From WRIS01 sp031549175 (GTDB lineage: Bacteria; Actinomycetota; Coriobacteriia; Coriobacteriales; Eggerthellaceae): 7,090 nt of DNA. Where the stretch lies: assembly GCA_031549175.1 (NCBI GenBank), contig JAVBQH010000138.1:1-7090 (forward strand), given 5' to 3'. Shown piece by piece: positions 1 to 4,679 of this stretch. Position numbers and translations under genes: made by a program. Under the pieces are notes generated by a model. The model made no database searches, was not told where the DNA came from, and saw only the letters and a list, made by a program, of their open reading frames with translations. Position 1 is the stretch's first letter. Each line of letters starts with the position of its first letter.

Positions 1-332
1 TCGATCTCGAGGCCGGTTGCCTCGGTTAAAGCTTCGGCTATCATCTGGGACGTGACCGAGCCAAACAGCTGACCCTCTTCTCCGACTTTCGCCTCTACGC
101 GGACGACGGTTCCGGCAAGGGTGTCTTTGGTCTCGTTCGCCTTTGTAAGGCGGTCTTCCTCGCGTTTGGCGATATTGTGCTTGCGCTGTTCAAGCTGCTT
201 CAAGTTACCGCTTGTCGCCGCAATGGCGATCTGCTTTGGAAACAGATAGTTGTTGGCAAAACCGTTGGCTACTTCGACGACATCGCCTTCGCCACCTTTG
301 CCTTTCAGTTCCTGGAGTAGGATTACTTTCAT
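1..332 (-). CDS. rplI: 50S ribosomal protein L9, C-terminus cut by window edge
   Basis: Bacterial ribosomal protein L9 binds 23S rRNA domain V at the base of the L1 stalk and helps keep the reading frame. The translation opens MKVILLQELKGKGGEGDVVE, followed by VANGFANNYLFPKQIAIAAT. This is the diagnostic L9 N-terminal domain with its glycine- and lysine-rich rRNA-binding loop. The charged stretch at about residues 55-75 (EQRKHNIAKREEDRLTKANE) is the start of the long connecting helix, and the C-terminal domain begins after that. About 110 codons are visible; L9 is usually near 148 residues, so roughly the last quarter lies outside the window. The start at 332 is set by an AGAGGAGG ribosome binding site a few bases upstream. 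It is the last visible gene of the rpsF operon, 17 nt after rpsR. Confidence 0.96.
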   Translation of the reverse strand, partial: MKVILLQELKGKGGEGDVVEVANGFANNYLFPKQIAIAATSGNLKQLEQRKHNIAKREEDRLTKANETKDTLAGTVVRVEAKVGEEGQLFGSVTSQMIAEALTEATGLEI

Positions 333-349
333 GTCGTTGCCTCCTCTAA

Positions 350-610
350 CTAGCGGCTACGACGGTCGCCGCGGCCGCTTACAGCAGGCACGGCATATGG
401 CATCAAGGCCATTTCACGTGCACGCTTGACTGCCGTTGCGATATCGCGCTGATGCTGGGTGCAAGCACCGGTTACGCGGCGGGGCTTGATCTTGCCACGG
501 TCGGTGACGTATTTTCGCAGCATTTGTGTATCCTTGTAGTCGACGTACTGCGCATCATCCTTACAGAGCTGGCAATACTTGCGACGAGGCTGCTTTGCAT
601 AGTCTGACAT
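350..610 (-). CDS. rpsR: 30S ribosomal protein S18, zinc-ribbon (C+) form
   Basis: S18 (86 aa) pairs with S6 and binds the central domain of 16S rRNA on the small-subunit platform. The family core is clear: RRKYCQLCK near the N-terminus, YKDTQMLRKYVTDRGKIKPRRVTG in the middle, and TQHQRDIATAVKRAREMALMPY near the end. Residues C13, C16, C50 and H53 make a CxxC...CxxH set, the metal-binding version of S18; many paralogues have lost these residues. Organisms with such forms often keep a zinc-free paralogue under Zur control elsewhere, but nothing of that kind is visible here. The start is supported by AGAGGT nine bases upstream of the ATG. It lies 25 nt after ssb and 17 nt before rplI, so co-transcription is expected. 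Confidence 0.97.
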   Translation of the reverse strand: MSDYAKQPRRKYCQLCKDDAQYVDYKDTQMLRKYVTDRGKIKPRRVTGACTQHQRDIATAVKRAREMALMPYAVPAVSGRGDRRSR

Positions 611-635
611 TTTCTAATAACCTCTTTCGTATGTT

Positions 636-1064
636 TTAAAACGGGATGTCTTCATCGTAAACGGAAGAAGACACATCAACCACCGGAGCACTTGGTGCAG
701 GAGCCGAAGCAGGCTCGCTTTGAGGAGAGCTCTCCCCTCTGCTCGACATGAATTCGAGCTCGTCGACGATCACCTCGATCTTCGATCGCTTTTGTCCGTC
801 ACGCTCCCATTGGCTCCAACGAAGCTTTCCCTCAATCGCGACTTTCGCCCCTTTGCCAAGGAATCTTGACAGGCTTTCGGCACGCGCGCCGAACATGGTG
901 CAGTCGATGAAGTTGGGATAGTCCTCCCACTCTCCCGACTGTTGGTTCTTACGACGGTCGTTGACCGCAACGCCAAAACCAAGGACGGGAAGGCCGCTGG
1001 CCGTAGAGCGCAATTCAGGGTCGCGAGTCAGATTCCCGCTGATAACCACTCGGTTGATGCTCAT
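636..1064 (-). CDS. ssb: Single-stranded DNA-binding protein SSB
   Basis: SSB (142 aa) coats single-stranded DNA during replication, recombination and repair, and recruits partner proteins through its C-terminal tip. Residues 1-107 form the OB fold. It begins MSINRVVISGNLTRDPELRS and continues with GLPVLGFGVAVNDRRK, the NFIDCTMFGARAESLSRFLGKGAKVAIEGKLRWSQWERDGQKRSKIEV segment with its DNA-stacking aromatics, and IVDELEFM. A short Ser/Pro/Ala-rich linker follows (about 108-132). The acidic tip YDEDIPF is the conserved protein-interaction peptide. The linker is short compared with many actinobacterial SSBs, which gives a compact protein. The start has a GAAGAGGTAAG site just upstream. The 64-nt gap after rpsF is the widest within the operon. 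Placement between rpsF and rpsR is the classic arrangement. Confidence 0.97.
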   Translation of the reverse strand: MSINRVVISGNLTRDPELRSTASGLPVLGFGVAVNDRRKNQQSGEWEDYPNFIDCTMFGARAESLSRFLGKGAKVAIEGKLRWSQWERDGQKRSKIEVIVDELEFMSSRGESSPQSEPASAPAPSAPVVDVSSSVYDEDIPF

Positions 1065-1128
1065 AATACTTACCTCTTCTCATGCTTGAAAAGCTTCTTG
1101 TAAGAAACGTTCCACATTGCCGACGCGG

Positions 1129-1422
1129 CTAGTCGCGATCCTCACGCCTGACGATCATATGGCGCACCACAGCGTCGGTAATACGCAGAACACGATCGAG
1201 CTCGGCAATATTTGTGGGATCTGCATGGAAGTCGATCAGCGTGTAATCGCCGTCGGCCATTCCATCGATTTCAAAAGCGAGTTTGCGTTTTCCCCACTCG
1301 TCGACATTGTCAATAGCGCCCTTGCCTTCGGCAATGGTGCCCTCGATACGTTTCATGGTGGCAACGCGGGAGTCTTCGTCGATTGACGGTGCTACAAAAA
1401 ACAAAAGTTCATAAGCCTTCAT
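1129..1422 (-). CDS. rpsF: 30S ribosomal protein S6
   Basis: S6 (97 aa) dimerises with S18 and binds the 16S rRNA central domain; in several bacteria the S6:S18 pair also represses its own mRNA. The sequence shows the ferredoxin-like S6 fold: MKAYELLFFVAPSIDED (strand 1), a first helix around VATMKRIEGTIAEGKGAI, the family hallmark DEWGKRKLAFEIDGMADGDYTLIDF, and the second helix and final strand IAELDRVLRITDAVVRHMIVRR. Length matches the family. The protein stops soon after RREDRD, without the long acidic tail of enterobacterial S6. The start at 1422 sits behind a strong AGAGGAGGTGA ribosome binding site. It is the first gene of the operon, preceded by a convincing promoter (1495-1523) and a leader hairpin (1447-1479). 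Confidence 0.97.
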   Translation of the reverse strand: MKAYELLFFVAPSIDEDSRVATMKRIEGTIAEGKGAIDNVDEWGKRKLAFEIDGMADGDYTLIDFHADPTNIAELDRVLRITDAVVRHMIVRREDRD

Positions 1423-1446
1423 CAGCTCACCTCCTCTGGACTTACG

Positions 1447-1479
1447 GCTTCGGGGCTGTTGAAGGCATATACCCGAAGC
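1447..1479 (-). promoter_or_regulatory. Leader hairpin of rpsF mRNA, possible S6:S18 autoregulatory site
   Basis: An 8-bp perfect stem (GCUUCGGG at 1479-1472 with CCCGAAGC at 1454-1447) closes a 17-nt loop in the short 5' leader of rpsF, ending about 10 nt before the ribosome binding site. In many bacteria the S6:S18 complex binds a stem in the rpsF leader that mimics its 16S rRNA site and presents a CCG trinucleotide. Here CCG occurs in the 3' arm and just beyond it (CCCCGAAGCCG), so an alternative pairing could expose it. The hairpin is seen directly; the regulatory role is an inference. Confidence 0.45.
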
Positions 1480-1494
1480 AGGATTAGCCTGATT

Positions 1495-1523
1495 ATTCTA
1501 GCAAAGCGTCTATCGCGTAGCAA
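1495..1523 (-). promoter_or_regulatory. Sigma-70-type promoter of the rpsF-ssb-rpsR-rplI operon
   Basis: On the minus strand TTGCTA (1523-1518, 4/6 to the -35 consensus) is separated by exactly 17 bp from TAGAAT (1500-1495, 5/6 to the -10 consensus). Transcription would start near 1488, giving a leader of about 66 nt that contains the hairpin at 1447-1479 and the strong ribosome binding site at about 1428-1437. Confidence 0.6.
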
Positions 1524-1828
1524 GAAGAATTTCTTGAACACACAATTGCCCCTGCCCAACACAGCCCGAATGCACGACGATCTTGCCAGCCCGCGCCTTC
1601 TCTTCAGCCTGAGGCCATCTTTTGCAATGGGCAAACAGACTGTAGTTGCCTCTTGCGATCATCTTAGCGTCGACACCTTTCAGAAAGCTTGCAGAAACCT
1701 TGCTCCGGCGTCCCACGATCCTTCCTTCGTCTTCCATTGCACCTTTCTGGAATCGCGCATTCTTTTCTGCGATCCCTCCCCTTCGTTGCCTCGTCGCCGC
1801 ACTCCCCTTTTTGAAAGCGCCTCCGTAC
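1524..1828. other. Intergenic stretch without a convincing gene
   Basis: This roughly 300-nt stretch lies between the terminator of the acidic protein gene and the rpsF promoter. Open frames exist on both strands. The longest minus-strand one (1510-1848) would start inside the terminator stem and stop inside the rpsF promoter. A shorter version starting at the ATG near 1735 has ordinary-looking codon use but a badly spaced ribosome binding site, and neither product is recognisable. No RNA gene or repeat was seen. It may be the remnant of a decayed gene. Confidence 0.4.
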
Positions 1829-1861
1829 AAAAAAGCCTCCCCGAACATCTGGCGGGGAGGC
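1829..1861 (-). terminator. Intrinsic terminator of the acidic-protein gene
   Basis: In the minus-strand RNA, GCCUCCCC (1861-1854) pairs perfectly with GGGGAGGC (1842-1835) around an 11-nt loop and is followed directly by six U (1834-1829). It begins 32 nt after the stop codon of the gene at 1894-2403, so it ends that transcript and insulates the rpsF promoter. Confidence 0.9.
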
Positions 1862-1893
1862 GTTAGCCCTGGATCACATTATGAACGAGAAGG

Positions 1894-2403
1894 CTAGATG
1901 CTTTCTTCATCCTCTTCCAGATAACGGTCTTCTATCTCCTCTTCTTCATAATCATCCGCCTCTTTCAGGCCCGACATGAAGTTAGGTGCGTCGCCAATAT
2001 AGGCGGGCTCTTCTTCGAAGGTGAACTCGTCGCCATTTTGGGTGTAGAGGTATCCGACCGCGATGCCGCCGTCTTCCCCAGGGATCCCACCTTCTGCGAT
2101 CAGAACATCTCGCATGCCGGCGTCTGTCTCGACATAGCCGTCATAGCAGAATGCATAGGCCTGCGCACCGCGCGCTCCTTGCACCGTGTGGTCTGCGGCG
2201 TTGTAGCATTCTTCAACTGTTTCGCCTGGATGGGTCTCGAGGAAGAGGTTCTCCTTCACGACAAGGGCCGTAAACGGGACGACCTCGCCACCCTGCAGCA
2301 TCTTTTCTTTTCCCTCTTCAAGCGAAAAGAGGAGGACCTTTTCCAATATCTCTGGGATTTCGGGAACCTCGAGTTCCGTTTTGTCTATTACCCGGTCAAA
2401 CAT
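1894..2403 (-). CDS. Acidic conserved-looking protein of unknown function
   Basis: I do not recognise the family, and function is unknown. The 169-residue product has no signal peptide, no membrane segment and no nucleotide-binding motif, so it is probably cytosolic. Residues 1-45 look helical (FDRVIDKTELEVPEIPEILEKVLLFSLEEGKE). Residues 42-145 look like a compact mixed fold with short strands, for example VPFTALVVKENLFLETH, AYAFCYDGYVETD and GGIAVGYLYT, with many Gly and aromatic residues and cysteines C66 and C86. The tail from about 148 is almost pure Asp/Glu (EADDYEEEEIEDRYLEEDEES). A GAGGG ribosome binding site precedes the ATG at 2403. The gene stands alone, with a strong terminator after it and a tRNA-Ser region upstream. 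Codon choice and the terminator argue that it is real. The acidic tail suggests contact with a basic partner or nucleic-acid mimicry, which is speculation. Confidence 0.8.
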   Translation of the reverse strand: MFDRVIDKTELEVPEIPEILEKVLLFSLEEGKEKMLQGGEVVPFTALVVKENLFLETHPGETVEECYNAADHTVQGARGAQAYAFCYDGYVETDAGMRDVLIAEGGIPGEDGGIAVGYLYTQNGDEFTFEEEPAYIGDAPNFMSGLKEADDYEEEEIEDRYLEEDEESI

Positions 2404-2613
2404 GTTTCCCTCGCTTACTATACGGCCTTGAGCGTTTGCCCGCCTTTCATTGTATTATGACACAGCCTTCCCGCCCGGATAGCAGGTTGCCGTAATAGGC
2501 ACGTAATACCCCTTCGCTGCCAAGATACACCGCCCTTCCTCTGTCTGGGGAATATGCCTTCTCCGCTCGTGCGGAGCTCGAAGCACCGAAGGAAAATGAG
2601 GGTTGAGGTTCGT
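2404..2613. other. Intergenic stretch upstream of the acidic-protein gene
   Basis: No gene is supported here. A 6-bp hairpin (CTCCGC 2561-2566 with GCGGAG 2571-2576, loop TCGT) has no U-tract on either strand, so it is not called a terminator. A lone -10-like CATAAT on the minus strand near 2454-2461 lacks a -35 partner. The promoter of the acidic-protein gene presumably lies here but is not defined. Confidence 0.4.
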
Positions 2614-2629
2614 GGAGGAGGATGGGTTC
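2614..2629 (-). repeat. Imperfect duplicate of the tRNA-Ser(CGA) acceptor/T-arm end
   Basis: Positions 2614-2629 match 14 of 16 bases of 2791-2806, the acceptor 3' strand and half T-arm of the neighbouring tRNA-Ser(CGA), 177 bp away in the same orientation. The bases where CCA would be are altered (CG on the minus strand after an A), so this is not a functional tRNA end. It directly abuts the core repeat at 2627-2722. Confidence 0.6.
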
Positions 2630-2722
2630 ACGGCTGCTCGCCTGCGCTCGCATCCGTGCGCGTCGCGCTTCGCGCTCCTTTGTGAGCAGTCCGCCGGACT
2701 GTCCACCCCTCGCGGGTTCGAA
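2627..2722 (-). repeat. 96-nt core repeat, copy 1 (downstream of tRNA-Ser(CGA))
   Basis: Aligned without gaps, this segment matches 3052-3147 at 91 of 96 positions. The differences at 2640, 2660, 2686, 2703 and 2714 are all transitions. The edges carry GGGTTC (2624-2629) and GAACCC (2720-2725), a 6-bp inverted repeat resembling a tRNA T-arm split at the TTC/GAA of its loop. The interior holds a GC-rich CGCG-CTT-CGCG hairpin and an imperfect palindrome at 2682-2706. No start codon or ribosome binding site suggests translation, and frames across it look spurious. It lies between tRNA-Ser(CGA) and the acidic-protein gene. Confidence 0.85.
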
Positions 2723-2786
2723 CCCCTCTTGCGGACAAGCGGGTCTCGAACATGCTGAAAGACATGGGTGGGCTGTATTTTTACTC

Positions 2787-2879
2787 TGGCGGAGGAGGAG
2801 GGATTCGAACCCTCGTCACCGGGAATACCGGTGAAACGGTTTTCGAGACCGCCGCATTCAACCACTCTGCCACCCCTCC
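2787..2879 (-). tRNA. tRNA-Ser, anticodon CGA
   Basis: On the minus strand the gene starts GGAGGGGTGGC and ends CTCCTCC-G-CCA. The acceptor stem 2879-2873/2797-2791 pairs fully, with one G-U. The anticodon stem GCGGU/ACCGU closes the loop CUCGAAA, placing CGA at positions 34-36 (reads UCG). A long variable arm (CACCGG...CCGGUG) is typical of serine tRNAs, and the T-arm is GAGGG-TTCGAAT-CCCTC. CCA is encoded (2789-2787). No clear promoter was found directly upstream, so it may be read from the tRNA-Ser(GGA) promoter or from a weak one near 2890-2920. The repeat unit with core copy 1 follows it immediately. Confidence 0.95.
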
Positions 2880-2969
2880 GCATGGGATGATGTATCGCTT
2901 CTGCTCCGTCAGTGGCTACGCAGCAGAATGTCTGGCGACAGGCCATCAAGTGACCTTGCCCAGATAACG

Positions 2970-2997
2970 AACGAATGTTTCACGTGAAACATTCGTT
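2970..2997. promoter_or_regulatory. parS centromere site (ParB binding) in a 28-bp perfect palindrome
   Basis: Positions 2976-2991 read TGTTTCACGTGAAACA, the 16-bp palindromic chromosomal parS consensus bound by ParB/Spo0J helix-turn-helix domains across bacteria, including actinobacteria. The symmetry continues six more bases on each side (AACGAA and TTCGTT), making a perfect 28-bp palindrome centred between 2983 and 2984. Bound ParB loads as a CTP clamp and spreads to build the partition complex that ParA segregates. The site sits in the intergenic space between the two tRNA-Ser genes. Chromosomal parS sites cluster near oriC, which suggests this locus is origin-proximal. Confidence 0.9.
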
Positions 2998-3001
2998 GCC
3001 C

Positions 3002-3018
3002 GCGAGGCAACTCCTCGC
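3002..3018. repeat. Small hairpin beside parS
   Basis: GCGAGG (3002-3007) and CCTCGC (3013-3018) form a 6-bp stem with a 5-nt loop, four bases from the parS palindrome. No U-tract follows on either strand. It could slow or end transcription from tRNA-Ser(GGA), but that is not shown. Confidence 0.3.
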
Positions 3019-3021
3019 CCA

Positions 3022-3054
3022 GTAAGTTTTCAAATGGCGGAGAGCTGGGGATTC
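3022..3054 (-). repeat. Duplicate of the 3' end of tRNA-Ser(GGA), distal copy
   Basis: This 33-nt segment matches 3195-3227 at 31 of 33 positions, in the same orientation, with a period of 173 bp. The matched stretch covers half of the T-arm, the acceptor 3' strand with its discriminator base, the encoded CCA, and 13 bases beyond the tRNA end. Similarity stops abruptly at the TTC of the T-loop. Such direct repeats of a tRNA 3' end are the usual footprint of site-specific integration at a tRNA gene, but internal duplication would look the same. Confidence 0.85.
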
Positions 3055-3147
3055 ACGGCTGCTCACCTGCGCTCGCATCCGTGCACGTCGCGCTTCGCGC
3101 TCCTTTGTGAACAGTCCGCCGGACTGTTCACCCCTCGCAGGTTCGAA
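3052..3147 (-). repeat. 96-nt core repeat, copy 2 (downstream of tRNA-Ser(GGA))
   Basis: Gap-free partner of 2627-2722 (91/96). Its edges are GGGGATTC (3047-3054) and GAATCCCC (3145-3152), a perfect 8-bp inverted repeat. Relative to copy 1, the pair at 3051/3148 is A-T where copy 1 has G-C at 2626/2723, a compensatory change. The interior contains a 12-bp perfect inverted repeat with a single central base (3107-3131). The unit between the two tRNA-end copies is 173 bp and holds no gene. Confidence 0.88.
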
Positions 3148-3207
3148 TCCCCTTCCGACCTCAGTCTTCCAAGATAGCGGAAGGATTCTCTCCGGTAAAT
3201 TTTCAAA

Positions 3208-3299
<92 letters not shown>

Positions 3300-3344
3300 T
3301 TGTTCGCAACGCCTCTTCCGTCCAAGAAAACGCAGCGGATACGT

Positions 3345-3373
3345 AGTATACAACAGCCGTAAACCGCCCACAA
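3345..3373 (-). promoter_or_regulatory. Likely promoter of tRNA-Ser(GGA)
   Basis: TATACT (3350-3345, 5/6 to the -10 consensus) lies exactly 17 bp after TTGTGG (3373-3368, 3/6 to the -35 consensus) on the minus strand. Transcription would begin near 3338, about 39 nt before the mature tRNA 5' end. Confidence 0.45.
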
Positions 3374-3391
3374 GCAATTCTGCTTGCTGGG
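3367..3391 (-). terminator. Hairpin after the foldase gene, weak terminator candidate
   Basis: The minus-strand RNA can fold CCCA-(G bulge)-CAAGCA, loop GAAU, UGCUUG-UGGG: ten base pairs with one bulge, 25 nt after the foldase stop codon. Only a short U-run (GGUUU) follows, so efficiency is doubtful. It overlaps the -35 element proposed for tRNA-Ser(GGA). Confidence 0.4.
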
Positions 3392-3415
3392 TTTCTGCCC
3401 TCTCTTGCGAAACGC

Positions 3416-4480
3416 TTATTGCCCGGTGCTGGTACCGGTGCTTGCGCTGTACTTCGACATATCGACTTTGTAGGGGGCCTTTTCCGGGATCGGGTTGATG
3501 TTTATCTCAGCCTTTTCCTTGTAGGCGTCGAGCCACGTTTGGAATGCCGTGGCAGAGTCGGAAGCCGACAAGGAAGTGTTTATCTTTTCCTGGAATTCTG
3601 CCGGCAGCTGGCTGATGTCCGTGACCTCTTCAGGGGCGTTGAACACATCGGTGCACTTGATGACATGGATACCGTAGTCGCTTGTCACCAGGCCGCTCAC
3701 TTGGTCTTTCTCAAGGGGATTGAGGCCGTCGGTGTAGGCGGTGACAAACGAGCTCAGCTTGTCCCAACCGACATCGCCGCCCTTCGCAGCTGATCCGCTG
3801 TCCTGGGAATATTCGGTTGCCGCCTGCGCGAAGTCAAGCTCACCTGAATTTATCTTGTCGAGGACCTCTTGGGCTTTCGCCCCCTCTTCTGACTTGAACA
3901 GAATGTGCGAGGACCGCTTTGCCCCGTCATAGGCCGATGCGTACATCTTTGCGTACTCAAGCTTGCTCTCTTCCGAAGAGTCGGCCTTGGGGACGACCTT
4001 TTCGGTCAGCTGGTTTTTGACGAGGCCGAGTTCCACGCTGTCCCGGTATTCCTGCTCGGTCATGCCCTTTTCTTTGAGGGCCTTCTGCCAAGCCGCGTCT
4101 CCACCGATCTTTGCCTTGGTCTCGTTCACCTTGCTATCAATCTCAGAAGCGGGTATAGTGATGCCGTTTTCCTTGCCGGCCTGTTTGATGAGCTCTTCCT
4201 CAACGAAATAGTTGATCACCTGCTCGCGGTATGATTCCGGCGTCATGCCGTATTGCGAAAGGGCGGCACCCCATTTTTCTTCGGTCTCAAGGCTGCTCGT
4301 AGTCCTCATGTTCTGCACAAGGGTGGTGACCTTGTCTTCGGGGATTTCCACCCCGTTCACCGTTGCTGCCACGCCTCCGGTCAGACCTTGCGAGTTCCCC
4401 GAACATCCAACGAACGTGAGCGCGCAAGCGGAAACCAACCCAAGAGTACATACAGCCTTAATAGCTTTGCTAGCCTTCAT
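3416..4480 (-). CDS. PrsA/SurA-like peptidyl-prolyl cis-trans isomerase lipoprotein
   Basis: This is an extracytoplasmic foldase that would catalyse prolyl isomerisation and assist folding of secreted proteins at the outer face of the membrane. Residues 1-25 are a signal peptide (MKASKAIKAVCTLG, then a hydrophobic core) ending in FVGC, so C26 is the probable lipidated residue. A SurA_N/PrsA-type chaperone region runs from about 38 to 165, with ATVNGVEIPEDKVTTLV and repeated TPESYREQVINYFVEEELIKQ / TEQEYRDSVELGLVKNQL helices. The parvulin domain spans about 186-278: RSSHILFK with conserved H192, YSQDSGSAAKGGDVGW, and GLVTSDYGIHVIK with conserved H272. The parvulin cysteine found in Pin1-like members is absent, as is usual for PrsA. 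A short low-complexity Ser/Thr/Gly tail ends the protein. AAGGAAGG gives the ribosome binding site. It stands between typA and tRNA-Ser(GGA), apparently monocistronic. 354 aa is typical for this group. Confidence 0.92.
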   Translation of the reverse strand: MKASKAIKAVCTLGLVSACALTFVGCSGNSQGLTGGVAATVNGVEIPEDKVTTLVQNMRTTSSLETEEKWGAALSQYGMTPESYREQVINYFVEEELIKQAGKENGITIPASEIDSKVNETKAKIGGDAAWQKALKEKGMTEQEYRDSVELGLVKNQLTEKVVPKADSSEESKLEYAKMYASAYDGAKRSSHILFKSEEGAKAQEVLDKINSGELDFAQAATEYSQDSGSAAKGGDVGWDKLSSFVTAYTDGLNPLEKDQVSGLVTSDYGIHVIKCTDVFNAPEEVTDISQLPAEFQEKINTSLSASDSATAFQTWLDAYKEKAEININPIPEKAPYKVDMSKYSASTGTSTGQ

Positions 4481-4604
4481 ATAAACCTTCCTTGGACATA
4501 CCCGAAGGGCATGGGGAGACGTAATGTTGTTGGTATTGTCGCACAGGTAGATAAAGGGTGTGTTACCTGCACAATATACCCATTTTCAGTTCACGGTGTG
4601 CTCT

Positions 4605-4634
4605 TTTATATGCTGTCCCGCAAGGCTCGCACAA
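4605..4634 (-). promoter_or_regulatory. Tentative promoter of the foldase gene
   Basis: TATAAA (4610-4605, 5/6 to the -10 consensus) follows TTGTGC (4634-4629, 3/6 to the -35 consensus) with an 18-bp spacer on the minus strand. It would give a leader of about 115 nt. The -35 lies inside the hairpin at 4617-4653, so this is a weak call. Confidence 0.3.
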
Positions 4635-4653
4635 GGAAGCGGGCTCTTGCGGG
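4617..4653. terminator. Long hairpin between typA and the foldase gene
   Basis: CCCGCAAG (4617-4624) pairs with CTTGCGGG (4646-4653), and the inner arms GCTCGC (4625-4630) and GCGGGC (4639-4644) extend it to 14 bp with one bulged base. The inner arms pair cleanly only on the plus strand (one G-U); the minus-strand RNA has one C-A mismatch. No U-tract follows on either strand. It lies 27 nt beyond the typA stop and may help end or process that transcript. Confidence 0.35.
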
Positions 4654-4679
4654 GGAAGGTCCCGGCCTAAAATCCGCGC

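Noticed and set aside
411..424. TTTCACGTG inside rpsR as a second parS site
   Set aside because: Only one half matches; the other half (CACGC) breaks the symmetry, so it is a chance match in coding sequence.
1459..1866. 135-codon plus-strand open frame antisense to the rpsF leader and intergenic region
   Set aside because: It overlaps the rpsF promoter, leader and the terminator stem, has low-complexity Ser/Arg/Pro-rich content and no ribosome binding site. Sharing MKAY with S6 is coincidence.
2410..2463. -10-like TATAGT and CATAAT upstream of the acidic-protein gene
   Set aside because: TATAGT lies too close to the start codon, and neither has a -35 element at a workable distance.
2715..2726. 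GGTTCGAACCCC and the similar sequence at 3140-3152 as plus-strand tRNA T-arms
   Set aside because: The T-arm consensus is nearly palindromic, so it appears on both strands. No acceptor or anticodon arm fits around them on the plus strand; they are edges of the core repeat.
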